Of a DNA stretch of 64,000 bases, positions 16,143 through 24,903 are shown in pieces. Each line of letters opens with the position of its first letter. The first letter of the stretch is position 1. The translations under genes were made by a program, and so were the position numbers. The notes below the pieces were generated by a model. That model had not been told where the DNA came from. It saw only the letters and a program-made list of their open reading frames with translations, and did no database searches. The stretch is taken from assembly GCA_018432235.1 (NCBI GenBank), contig JAHDLO010000010.1, positions 372,001-436,000 of the forward strand, in the 5' to 3' direction. The DNA is from Clostridiaceae bacterium (GTDB lineage: Bacteria; Bacillota; Clostridia; Peptostreptococcales; Natronincolaceae).

Positions 16143-16589
16143 TTAACCCTTATGCCATTCCTTTAGCTCATTGACAAAGGTGTTTAATTGCTTCTTACCA
16201 TAGGTCAGCCCTGCTACAATTGCCGGATTGCTTTGAGGCATGTCCTCATTTGCCGCCAGCTGACACCATCCCTCATAGATGGGGGTAACCACCTGGATTG
16301 CCTCAACAAAATGCTGCCTTGATTTTTTATTGAAGCCCTCTGTGATATGTCCGTTGATAAACAAATACAGGCTTCTTAAATTACCAGCTATTTCGGAATT
16401 GCCCTGGAGGGTTGCTAAAAGCTCTGCTAGAACATCTCTGCACTTTTCAACATATCCACTTAAGGCAGCAATATCATCTATATTGGCTTCACAGGCCCTA
16501 AGATTTTCCATTAATCCCTCATACATAATAACCACCAGCTGAGCATCGTTGGCAGAGGCAATGCGATTAACTAAATATTCCGTATCCAT
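16143..16589 (-). CDS. fliS: FliS-like flagellin export chaperone (second copy)
   Basis: A 148-residue helical protein resembling FliS: AQLVVIMYEGLMENLRACEANID corresponds to the FliS helix binding the flagellin C-terminus, and LRSLYLFINGHITEGF to the usual LY.Y.N..L..A segment. It is longer than the canonical FliS at 30619-30999 because of a C-terminal extension (about residues 105-148) with no recognised motif. It lies 19 bases downstream of the second flagellin gene, so it is likely a dedicated chaperone for that flagellin. Confidence 0.85.
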   Translation of the reverse strand: MDTEYLVNRIASANDAQLVVIMYEGLMENLRACEANIDDIAALSGYVEKCRDVLAELLATLQGNSEIAGNLRSLYLFINGHITEGFNKKSRQHFVEAIQVVTPIYEGWCQLAANEDMPQSNPAIVAGLTYGKKQLNTFVNELKEWHKG

Positions 16590-16608
16590 CTATTTAATCT
16601 CCTTTATG

Positions 16609-17436
16609 TTAGCTTCCTAATAATTGTAGAATAGACTGGGGACGTTGATTAGCCTGAGCCAGCATAGCAGTACCGGCCTGTGTCAGGACATTAAGCTTTG
16701 TAAAGTTTGACATTTCCAAAGCCATATCCACATCGGCTATTCTTGAAAAGGCGGCAGTAAGATTTTCTGCGGTATTGTCCAGATTAGATATGGTATGCTC
16801 CAGACGATTTTGCACTGCACCTAATTTTGATCTTACCTCTGATACCTTCTTAATGGCATCATTTATTTTTGTAATTGCACCAGATGCACTATTAATCACA
16901 TTTATACTTGTTGCAAATATTGATAACGCAACCGTATCCAGCCTGTCTATGTTTACTGCTAAGGTTTCATTTGCATTCGCACCAATTTGTAGAATCAACG
17001 CATTTCCCGTAGCAGCCAAACTACCATTAAGCAGCTTTTTTTCATTGAAATTTGTGGTGCTTGCTATATTATCTATTTCCTTCTGTAATTGCTCTATTTC
17101 TTCAGCAATGTTTTTTCTATCATCCTGTTCATAGGTGCCATTGCTGGCCTGCACTGCCAGCTCCCTCATTCTCTGCAGCATGGCATGAATCTCGTTCATT
17201 GCCCCCTCTGCCGTTTGGATAAGGCTGATGCCGTCTAAGGAATTCCTTGATGCTACCTGAAGACCATTGATTTGTGCCCTCATTTTTTCTGAAATTGCTA
17301 AGCCTGCTGCATCATCTGATGCACGGTTAATCCTTTTACCAGATGAAAGTCTTTCTAAGGTCTTAGCTGTATTATTACTGTTAGAAGTTAGCAGCCTGTG
17401 GGCATTCATCGCCGGGATATTATGATTTATTCGCAT
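16609..17436 (-). CDS. Flagellin, second copy
   Basis: A 275-residue flagellin with conserved D0/D1 terminal domains ([42 protein letters not shown] near the N-terminus; [27 protein letters not shown] and ending [12 protein letters not shown]) and a short variable centre. It differs from the main flagellin (57142-57984) over much of its length, so it is not a recent duplicate. ATG 17436 follows GGAGGGG. It is transcribed from a sigma-D-like promoter with fliS2. Confidence 0.95.
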   Translation of the reverse strand: MRINHNIPAMNAHRLLTSNSNNTAKTLERLSSGKRINRASDDAAGLAISEKMRAQINGLQVASRNSLDGISLIQTAEGAMNEIHAMLQRMRELAVQASNGTYEQDDRKNIAEEIEQLQKEIDNIASTTNFNEKKLLNGSLAATGNALILQIGANANETLAVNIDRLDTVALSIFATSINVINSASGAITKINDAIKKVSEVRSKLGAVQNRLEHTISNLDNTAENLTAAFSRIADVDMALEMSNFTKLNVLTQAGTAMLAQANQRPQSILQLLGS

Positions 17437-17528
17437 TTATTTCCCCTCCGTTTTATATTGTATATTCAAATTTTTTAGATTTACTATTAAGCTTCCTCAA
17501 GTCATTTATCTTCTTCATTACTCTTATT

Positions 17529-17556
17529 TTATCGGTATAAAAGCAGGATTCCTTTA
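17529..17556 (-). promoter_or_regulatory. Sigma-D-type promoter of the second flagellin
   Basis: On the minus strand TAAA (17553-17556), a 16-base spacer and ACCGATAA (17529-17536) are close to TAAA-N15-GCCGATAA. It lies about 95 bases before the flagellin ATG. Confidence 0.65.
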
Positions 17557-17612
17557 GTGTGCTTGCTTAAATAGTTTATAATCTCAATTTGAGGCTAAGC
17601 CTTCATAAATCC

Positions 17613-17882
17613 TTATAGCTGACTTTTATCAATGCCTTCAACAAATACCAGTATCTGCGCCACTATTTCATATAGCTCCGGTGGTATCTCTGTCCCAACC
17701 TTAAACTGAATTAATTCCTTCACAAGCCTTTCATCATGATGGATGGCCACCTGATTTTCCACAGCTGCATTGATAATATTCTCAGCCACAACCCCCTGAC
17801 CTGAAGCGGTTATTTTAGGCACCATATCCTTTTCGATATCATATTTAAGGGCTATCGCCTGCTTTATTTTATTCTTTTTCAT
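17613..17882 (-). CDS. flhX: FlhB C-terminal domain-like protein (FlhX/YlqH)
   Basis: An 89-residue stand-alone version of the cytoplasmic C-terminal domain of FlhB/EscU export-apparatus proteins: IKQAIALKYDIEKDMVPKITASGQGVVAENIINAA is the characteristic core. It lacks the autocleaving NPTH of FlhB, as YlqH-type proteins do. ATG 17882 lies 9 bases after the FliK-like gene, with AGGAGG in between. In B. subtilis ylqH follows ylqG in the same arrangement. It is probably involved in substrate switching of the flagellar export gate. Confidence 0.9.
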   Translation of the reverse strand: MKKNKIKQAIALKYDIEKDMVPKITASGQGVVAENIINAAVENQVAIHHDERLVKELIQFKVGTEIPPELYEIVAQILVFVEGIDKSQL

Positions 17883-17891
17883 TTTACCCTC

Positions 17892-20561
17892 CTATATTTT
17901 CATGTCGATATAATGCTTCATCAATGATTCCTCATGCTCCGTATGGTTTAGCATATCCAGCATGGATTGCTCCTCATTTACTCTGAAGCCCACTTCCTTT
18001 ACATCGTAGCCAATGTCCTTCATCAAGCCAATCAGCACCTTTGCTTGTGGCTCCACTATTCTTTTATATTCCGGCTGATCTAGACCTATTTTCAGCATTA
18101 CGCTTCTATTATTTACCGCCGCATATATGCACAGATTTCCTACTGAGGCCGTCTCCATATTCAGCAATATCGACATATTTTGAGGATCTATCTTCTTCGT
18201 GTTTTTCTTTTTATTCATAACATAAATTTGAAGATTCCTCAGCTCCTCCTTCATAAAAACCGGCATCTGAAAACAGGTGTCGTTTTTATTCAGCTGCTGC
18301 TGAGCCTCCAAAGTGTCCTTAATCTTCTCTATTTTATTTTCCAGAGAGCGGCGAGTCTCCTTATCCAATAACCCGGCATTATCCTGCAAAAGCCTTAGGG
18401 TCTTATCTAATTCCTCATAAAACCGATCTGCCTCCAGCTTCCCTTGCTTCGTACCAGCTAAGAGCTCCTTTATGCCAGCCTGCAATTTCTCGCCTAGCTC
18501 CTGTCCCTCGTTGCTATCCTTAGCAAGAAGCGCCATAAGCTCCTTTAAATCATGGGCGATATTGCTTTTGTTATTGAACAGCATGGAGAGCTCCTTAACG
18601 CTCTTTAAGGACATTGGCATACCGTTTTTCATCAGCATTGCCAACAGGTGCTGACGGTTAGCAGGCATCTGAGGAATTGCCTCCTGAAGGAGGGCCACCT
18701 TATCTGTTCCATTGTATTCTCGTATATAGCTTGCCGTCTTGTCAATTTCCAGCTTAGTCAATGACAGCTGATCCTCAAGACTCTTGGCTATGATATTTGT
18801 GGTAACATTGTCCTTAATATAGCTAAGCTGATTTTTTATATGAAGCAGCTTATCAGCAAAGGCTTTATTCACCGGCATTTGCTGGTTCATTAGTGCTTTG
18901 ATAATCTCTGAATTTTGAACACCTTGCACATTTGCACTATCCTTGACCGCTATTGAATGCTCTGATGCCGACGCATCACCCGAGCCAGCGATACCCATGA
19001 AGGCATTATGGCTTCTTGCAAATTGTTCGAGGGTCAGGTCATAGCTGTTATTGATATGAAACGCAATCGCATTAAAGCTTACTGCTCTTACTTGATTGAG
19101 CACCTCAGACATCTCTACAGATGCATTATAGGTTGCCAACAGCTGTGTATCCTGAAGCTTGATATCCTCCTGGGACTTAGAATTTACGGTTACCAGCTTT
19201 TCTATATCAGCAAGCTTAATGTCCACGCCCTTCTTCAGAAGTGTAACTAAGTCCTCATCCTTTATAGTCTTCAGGCTTTTTAGGCTATCCAATATATTCC
19301 CTATTGCTGCTTTTTCTTCCTTAGTCAAGAGCTTCATGCTATCCGAGAGCTTTTCAGAATTTTCTAGGTCCTGAAGCATTTTCACTAAGGATGTGACTGA
19401 TGCCTTCTCGACATTAACATTGTCCCTTAAAAGCTCTCCAATCCTTTGATGATCCAGCTTTGAGGCTAACTCCCTAATGGCTGCCCTGATATTATTGATG
19501 CTTTCAATATTTTCAGCTGAAACCGGCACCTGCTCTTTAATAAGCTCCTTTGCTAGCCTGATGTTTTCCTTATTGGCATTTAGGCCCTCTTTGGAAAGCA
19601 GCGTCTTAATTTCCTCCTCCATCAGGATCAGATCTCTTTCAGTTATCCTCTCTGACCTTTGAGTATTTGACTCATACAGCCTTGAGGCATACTGTCCGAT
19701 TTTTTCATCTACAGCTATAATACTCCTGGTCACAGAATTCTTAAGCTTTACAAGATTGTCGATACTGGCCTCCAGCTTGTTTTTAATCGTGTTGATTATG
19801 GTATCCTCGCCTAAATCCTTAAGCTGGTGCAGCTTTGTAAAAATATCATTTACTCTGTCTACATTTTTCCTGGTGATATCTATGCCTGCTTTATTTAATG
19901 CCTTTATAATATCGGTGTAGTCCTTTCCCATTTTCCCACCATAAAGCTCTGTAGCTATTCTTTCAGCCTCGTCGGTGGATATGTTGAACTGATCCTTCAA
20001 AAACCTAGCTATAGAAAAGCCCTGCCCCTTTGACTTTACTTCCTCCAAGGAGGCTGCAACCCTACTGATGGGTTCATTTTCTATATCAATCTCCTCCTCC
20101 ATTAATCCAATGGCTGTATCATAATCCAGACCATCATAAATGGAATCCAATTGATTTTTAGACATCATCAAAGTGAGGAGATTTTCTTTGCTTAGCTGTA
20201 TCCCCTGCATGTCCAGGGTCTTTAATCCGCTTAAAAGCTCATCCTTTATAGGTAAATTAAAGGATTGAAGCATTTTAGAGTATATTCCTATTTCCTCCTG
20301 CTTTAGCGTATTCTGGGCAAGCGCCACAGCTCGTGACTGTAGAATATCTCTTTTGTCAATTACAACGACATCTCCTGTCTTTGCGTCAATTTCTCTGTTG
20401 AGCTTCAGCTCCATAAGCCTTTTATTGCCTGTATCTATCCTTATGCTCTGGCCGTTTTTCTCTACTAAAATTCCCCTTATCTGTTGATTTTGCTTCATAA
20501 AGGGAAGGCCAAAGCCGCCATTGATTCTTTGATATATTGATTTTCCTATGCCGTTGTTCAT
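17892..20561 (-). CDS. Very long FliK-like/YlqG-like flagellar protein
   Basis: An 889-residue protein without a signal peptide. The first 100 residues (IRGILVEKNGQSIRIDTGNKRLMELKL) look like a small beta domain. Residues about 110-720 are a run of alpha-helical repeats of the type AGIDITRKNVDRVNDIFTKL, with a recurring pattern of G(I/V)x(I/L)..ENI..L. The last 130 residues (LLNMETASVGNLCIYAAVNNRSVMLKIGLDQPEY) resemble the FliK Flg_hook C-terminal fold. It is encoded just before flhX, like B. subtilis ylqG-ylqH, so a role in hook-length or export control is inferred. It is much longer than typical FliK. Confidence 0.82.
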   Translation of the reverse strand: MNNGIGKSIYQRINGGFGLPFMKQNQQIRGILVEKNGQSIRIDTGNKRLMELKLNREIDAKTGDVVVIDKRDILQSRAVALAQNTLKQEEIGIYSKMLQSFNLPIKDELLSGLKTLDMQGIQLSKENLLTLMMSKNQLDSIYDGLDYDTAIGLMEEEIDIENEPISRVAASLEEVKSKGQGFSIARFLKDQFNISTDEAERIATELYGGKMGKDYTDIIKALNKAGIDITRKNVDRVNDIFTKLHQLKDLGEDTIINTIKNKLEASIDNLVKLKNSVTRSIIAVDEKIGQYASRLYESNTQRSERITERDLILMEEEIKTLLSKEGLNANKENIRLAKELIKEQVPVSAENIESINNIRAAIRELASKLDHQRIGELLRDNVNVEKASVTSLVKMLQDLENSEKLSDSMKLLTKEEKAAIGNILDSLKSLKTIKDEDLVTLLKKGVDIKLADIEKLVTVNSKSQEDIKLQDTQLLATYNASVEMSEVLNQVRAVSFNAIAFHINNSYDLTLEQFARSHNAFMGIAGSGDASASEHSIAVKDSANVQGVQNSEIIKALMNQQMPVNKAFADKLLHIKNQLSYIKDNVTTNIIAKSLEDQLSLTKLEIDKTASYIREYNGTDKVALLQEAIPQMPANRQHLLAMLMKNGMPMSLKSVKELSMLFNNKSNIAHDLKELMALLAKDSNEGQELGEKLQAGIKELLAGTKQGKLEADRFYEELDKTLRLLQDNAGLLDKETRRSLENKIEKIKDTLEAQQQLNKNDTCFQMPVFMKEELRNLQIYVMNKKKNTKKIDPQNMSILLNMETASVGNLCIYAAVNNRSVMLKIGLDQPEYKRIVEPQAKVLIGLMKDIGYDVKEVGFRVNEEQSMLDMLNHTEHEESLMKHYIDMKI

Positions 20562-20588
20562 CCTATCACCGCCTTTATATCTAATGAT

Positions 20589-20616
20589 TTATCGACATTT
20601 TCCGCTGATATCTTTA
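20589..20616 (-). promoter_or_regulatory. Sigma-D-type promoter of the FliK-like gene
   Basis: On the minus strand TAAA (20613-20616), a 16-base spacer and GTCGATAA (20589-20596) lie 28 bases before the ATG. It is divergent from another sigma-D-like promoter for yaaR. Confidence 0.55.
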
Positions 20617-20630
20617 GTCCCTTCTGTCGC

Positions 20631-20658
20631 TAATGTATTTCCTTAAAGCTGCCGATAT
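20631..20658 (+). promoter_or_regulatory. Sigma-D-type promoter of yaaR
   Basis: TAAT (20631-20634), a 16-base spacer and a perfect GCCGATAT (20651-20658). TATAAT at 20661-20666 could alternatively be a sigma-A -10. Confidence 0.5.
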
Positions 20659-20700
20659 ATTATAATAGAATATTGATAGATATATTAAGGAGGCTTCTCC

Positions 20701-21156
20701 ATGAGAAAAATTGACGGTATCCGTACCTTTGATATTCAAGATATTTCCAACAATAATAATATAAATATTAAGCAGCCTGCGGAAAAACGCGAGGCCTTTA
20801 TTGCTAAATTTGAAAATATACAGTCAGATCAGGTGAGGGAGCATCTTGAGGGGCTTTATAAGCAAATTGTGAACCAATCAGATCGGATAAAGGACAAAAT
20901 GCATTTGAGCGAGGTAATAAAGTATAAAACCCTTGTTAGAGAATTCTTGAATGTTGCAGTTAATAATTCTCACCAATTTTCCAAGCAAAACTTTCTGGAC
21001 CGGCGAGGCCGTCACAGAGTTTACAGCATCGTCAAAAGCGTTGATAGAGAGCTGGAGGCCATTACAAAGGAGTTCCTTAACCAGGAGGTTGACAGAATAT
21101 CAATTATTAAGAAGCTGGACGATATCAGAGGCATGCTGCTGGATGTCTTCATGTAA
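20701..21156 (+). CDS. YaaR/DUF327 family protein
   Basis: A 151-residue helical cytoplasmic protein. The DUF327 signature is visible in LEGLYKQIVNQSDRIKDKMHLSEVIKYKTLVREFLNVAV and LDRRGRHRVYSIVKSVDRELEAIT. Family members are widespread in Firmicutes and have no established function. Its divergence from the FliK-like flagellar gene and a possible sigma-D promoter suggest a motility link here. The start ATG 20701 follows AAGGAGG. A terminator follows immediately. Confidence 0.92.
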   Translation: MRKIDGIRTFDIQDISNNNNINIKQPAEKREAFIAKFENIQSDQVREHLEGLYKQIVNQSDRIKDKMHLSEVIKYKTLVREFLNVAVNNSHQFSKQNFLDRRGRHRVYSIVKSVDRELEAITKEFLNQEVDRISIIKKLDDIRGMLLDVFM

Positions 21157-21160
21157 TTAG

Positions 21161-21187
21161 AAAAGCCCCAAAATAGGGGCTTTTTTC
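21161..21187. terminator. Terminator between yaaR and the chemoreceptor gene
   Basis: AAAAGCCCC (21161-21169), AAAATA, GGGGCTTTTTT. It has a strong T-tract on plus for yaaR and a weaker CTTTTC on minus for the convergent chemoreceptor gene. Confidence 0.9.
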
Positions 21188-21190
21188 ATG

Positions 21191-23626
21191 CTAATTATTA
21201 TGCTTTTCTTCTTCGGGTTCTAGTTGGTTTTCTATCTCCTCAACTTCTACGTCCATCTCTGATGCCCCCTGGATGGCTTCATCTTCAGCGTAAAGGGCCT
21301 CATCCTGTTTTTCTATTATTACGGCTTCACCTGATGCTTTATCTTCCTCTAATGCTTCCAGGACCTCTTCTTCGTTCTCCGGCACGTCAGAAGCTATAGA
21401 CTCCTGCAAACTGCCCTCCTCTGTAAATAGCACTTCCTCCAGTGGCAGCTCCTCTGTAATTGCCTCTGGCTCCTCTACTTCTATTATCTCGGGTACTTCA
21501 TCATCGTGAGGCTTTTCCTCCTCATAATGGACACTTACCTTATCATCGATGTCAATAGCAACCTCATCAGCATCACTTTCTATTTCAAAGCGTGCAACGA
21601 TATGCTTTAAATTATTTACCATTTCACTTAGGGTATCGGTGGAAGCAGTTAAATATTGAATTGAGCTGTCCTGCTCCTCGACACTGGCCAGCACCTCTTC
21701 CGCACTGGCTGCTGTGGATTGAGAAACACCTGCCACAGTATTTAATGCGCCTTCTATAGCTACAACCTCCTGTGATAGCTGCTCTATTACCTCAGAAAGT
21801 CCTCTTATAGAGGTGGCTACCCTATTATTCTCGTCCAGTATGCTATTAAATGAGCTGGTTGTTTTAATTATAACCTGATTCCCGGCCTCGACACCCTTTA
21901 TGCCGTCAGCCATTGAAGTTACAGCCTTTCCTGTCTCGTCCTGTATCTTCTTAATCAGCTGCAGAATTTCTGTAGAGGCATTCCTTGACTGCTCCGCCAG
22001 CTTTCTTACCTCCTCTGCAACCACAGAAAAGCCCCTGCCGTGTTCACCTGCTCTGGCAGCCTCTATGGCAGCATTAAGGGCAAGTAAATTCGTTTGCTCA
22101 GATATTTCAGTTATCAGCCGACCTGCCTTATTAATATCCTTTGCATGTAAATCTAAGTCGGATATAAGCTTGGAGGTATTTAAGGCTACATTGGTAATCT
22201 GGGCCATTGAGGACTTTATATCCCCAATGCTTTCCACGCCGGCCTTCGCCAGGTCGGTAGCCTTTTCTGCAGATTTTACTATAACCCCTGCGCTTTCCTT
22301 AACCTCCCTAACATTGTTTACCATGCTCATGACGGCATCTGCAGACTTTTCAACGCTTTCCATCTGCTCTGTTGTTCCTGATGCAACATGCTCTATGGTC
22401 TTAGAGATTTCGGCAGCAGCATTGGAGGTAAGCTCTGCATTATTTCTTAATTGCACTATAAATCCGTCTACCTCGTTTGTTGATCTAAGAATCTGTTTGA
22501 TTATGCCTCCTATTGAGTAAGCCATCTCATTGAAGGCCTCCTGCAGCAGGCCAATCTCATTCTTTGTTGTTATATCTATGGATTCCTTTAAATTCCCATT
22601 TTTAATTTTATTGGCACTGGTCACCAGTTTGGATATTGGCTTAGTAAACACACCCGCAAATATGTAGGATAATATCAGAGATACCAGCAGGAAAAATGCC
22701 GCAATTTGCACCTTTAATATTAAGGAGCTCCTTGTCAATTGCAGAATTTCATCCTTCTCCTGCTCTACTAACACCTTCCAGTCGGTTGACTCAATAAGAG
22801 AAGTGGCTACAAGAACATCCTTACCCTGATTATTAGTGCCCTCATGGATAAATTCATTGCTTAAAAATGCCTTGCTTATTACACTTTCACTGTTTTCGGT
22901 GACATTAAAGCGATTCTGCACAAATTCTGATACAACTCTATGACCTATGATATAGCCATTTGCATCTGTAACATAGGCATAACCGGTTTTGCCTATGGTG
23001 ACATCCTTTACAATCCTGTGGATTTGGTCAAGCCCCAGCACAACAGACAATACCCCTGCCCGATTGTTCAGCTTGTCTCTTAGGGGCACCACCATTCTTA
23101 CCCCTATGCTGTTTCCGTCCTGAAAGGATTGTGTCAGCAATGTTTCGCCTGATATGGCCCGTTTAAACCAGTCCTCACCGGCATAATCGATGCCTAATCT
23201 ATTATTGCTGGCAACTGTAACACTACCGTTATTATCTATTAATTGAAAAAGCTTAAAGTCTCTGTTTCTGAAGGCATAATTATTAAAGATAAGATTAATC
23301 TCAAAGCCCTCCAAACTGGAAAAATCCTGGGATATTGCCAGGAGCCTCACCATATTCATAACAGATTCCATATAAATATCTATCTGCAGACCGATGGAGT
23401 CTGCAAGGTTTTTATTGTTGGATTCCGCATTTTCAACAATACTCTTTGAATCCTGATAATAGCTAACGGTTGTCATAACAATTATCGGAATTGCTATCAT
23501 CAGACAAATCATTAAGACTAACTGGCGTTTTATACTCTTATTCGCCTTTAGACCGTCGTTGTTAGCAGATTTTATAAGTGCCTTTGAAAAGCTTAGCTTC
23601 TTTTCATTGGTTGTCCTACGCATCAT
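21191..23626 (-). CDS. Methyl-accepting chemotaxis protein with dCache sensor and acidic tail
   Basis: An 811-residue chemoreceptor. TM1 (about residues 35-57) and TM2 (about 312-335) flank an extracellular dCache-type ligand domain ([17 protein letters not shown] and [18 protein letters not shown] are typical). Then come HAMP ([18 protein letters not shown]) and the signalling domain with the conserved tip [38 protein letters not shown]. The final 125 or so residues, after the usual end of the receptor, are an unusual Glu/Asp-rich, low-complexity tail. The ligand is unknown; dCache receptors often bind amino acids. Confidence 0.95.
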   Translation of the reverse strand: MMRRTTNEKKLSFSKALIKSANNDGLKANKSIKRQLVLMICLMIAIPIIVMTTVSYYQDSKSIVENAESNNKNLADSIGLQIDIYMESVMNMVRLLAISQDFSSLEGFEINLIFNNYAFRNRDFKLFQLIDNNGSVTVASNNRLGIDYAGEDWFKRAISGETLLTQSFQDGNSIGVRMVVPLRDKLNNRAGVLSVVLGLDQIHRIVKDVTIGKTGYAYVTDANGYIIGHRVVSEFVQNRFNVTENSESVISKAFLSNEFIHEGTNNQGKDVLVATSLIESTDWKVLVEQEKDEILQLTRSSLILKVQIAAFFLLVSLILSYIFAGVFTKPISKLVTSANKIKNGNLKESIDITTKNEIGLLQEAFNEMAYSIGGIIKQILRSTNEVDGFIVQLRNNAELTSNAAAEISKTIEHVASGTTEQMESVEKSADAVMSMVNNVREVKESAGVIVKSAEKATDLAKAGVESIGDIKSSMAQITNVALNTSKLISDLDLHAKDINKAGRLITEISEQTNLLALNAAIEAARAGEHGRGFSVVAEEVRKLAEQSRNASTEILQLIKKIQDETGKAVTSMADGIKGVEAGNQVIIKTTSSFNSILDENNRVATSIRGLSEVIEQLSQEVVAIEGALNTVAGVSQSTAASAEEVLASVEEQDSSIQYLTASTDTLSEMVNNLKHIVARFEIESDADEVAIDIDDKVSVHYEEEKPHDDEVPEIIEVEEPEAITEELPLEEVLFTEEGSLQESIASDVPENEEEVLEALEEDKASGEAVIIEKQDEALYAEDEAIQGASEMDVEVEEIENQLEPEEEKHNN

Positions 23627-23767
23627 AAGCTACCCCCCTGTATTTATTTTTCAGATAATTCGGTATGCTAAAGATATTCGACGACTTTATACAAATTCCT
23701 TTGTAAAAATATAATTATTTTCGACAGGTATATTGGAATTGCAGTATTATTAATGAAAAGGCTTTCT

Positions 23768-23800
23768 AAAAAAGAAAATCTAGGTCTATTCACCTAGATT
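23768..23800 (-). terminator. Intrinsic terminator of secA-prfB
   Basis: AATCTAGGT and ACCTAGATT (23777-23800) form a 9-bp stem that includes the prfB stop codon region. On the minus strand TTTCTTTTTTAG follows. Confidence 0.85.
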
Positions 23801-24890
23801 ATGCTTTAAATACCCGTATATAAAATTATCAATTTCTCCATCCATTACCGCCTGTATATTACCAGACTCAACATTGGTTCGATGATCCTTTGCAAGGCTG
23901 TATGGATTAAAAACATAGGATCTAATCTGGCTGCCCCAGGCTATCTGACTGTATTCTCCCTGCAGATCCTCGATCCTCTCCTTATGCTCCCGCTCCTTAA
24001 GCTCTATTAGCTTACTCTTTAGCATTTTTAATGCTGTTTCCCGGTTGCTGTGCTGTGAACGCTCATTTTGGCATTGTACTACTATACCTGTTGGTATATG
24101 AGTAATTCTAACGGCTGAATCTGTCTTATTTACATGCTGACCGCCTGCACCACTGGCCCTGTAGGTATCTACCTTTAAGTCGGTTGCCTTTATATCCACC
24201 ACCACAGAGTCATCTATCTCCGGCATCACATCCACCGAAGCAAAGGAGGTATGTCTTTTGCCGGAGGAATCGAAGGGAGAAATCCGAACCAAGCGATGGA
24301 CTCCCTTTTCTGCTTTTAAATACCCATAGGCATTCTCACCGCATATCAGCATGGATACACTCTTTATCCCTGCCTCCGGGTCCTGCAGCAAATCCAGCAC
24401 TGAAACCCTGTATTGCTTTTTCTCAGCCCAACGACTATACATTCTCATCAGCATCTTTGCCCAATCCTGGGCATCCAAGCCCCCGGTTCCAGCATGAATG
24501 GCTATGATGGCATTATTTCTGTCATACTCACCCCTCAGCAGGGTGGCTATCTTCATTTCATCGACATGGGCCTCAAGGCTATTTAAGCCATTTATTAGCT
24601 CAGACTCAAAGGAGGCGTCCCCCTCCTGTATAAAATCCACAACAGTGAAGAGGTCCTCCAATGCATTCTTAAGTCTATTGTAGTCTTCAATTTTATCCTT
24701 TAGGGCCTTTGCCCTTTTTAATATCTCCTGAGCCTCCGTCGGATGATTCCAAAAGCTTTCCTCCGCCATTTTAAGCTCATAGTCCTTTACCAGCTCCTCA
24801 TTGCCTGAAATGTCAAAGTGACACCTTCATTTCATTTATTTCACCCTGTAATTTAAGGAGCTGTTGTCTATATATATCTATGTTTAGCAT
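23786..24890 (-). CDS. prfB: Peptide chain release factor 2 with programmed +1 frameshift
   Basis: Codes for RF2, which releases peptides at UGA and UAA. The first frame starts at ATG 24890 (GAGGTGAAGAA before it) and runs 25 codons to TGA at 24813-24815. The classic shift site CTT-TGA-C is present with an internal AGGTG three bases before CTT. A +1 shift joins it to the frame 24814-23786, giving 367 residues. The domain markers are SPFD (stop-codon recognition, in RLVRISPFDSSGKR) and the catalytic GGQ in ASGAGGQHVNKTDSAV. It lies 13 bases after secA. The frameshift autoregulates RF2 levels in most bacteria. Confidence 0.97.
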
Positions 24891-24903
24891 TTCTTCACCT
24901 CAT

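Noticed and set aside
21900-22520. 206-codon plus-strand frame
   Set aside because: It is a shadow inside the conserved signalling domain of the chemoreceptor gene, whose minus-strand product is certain.
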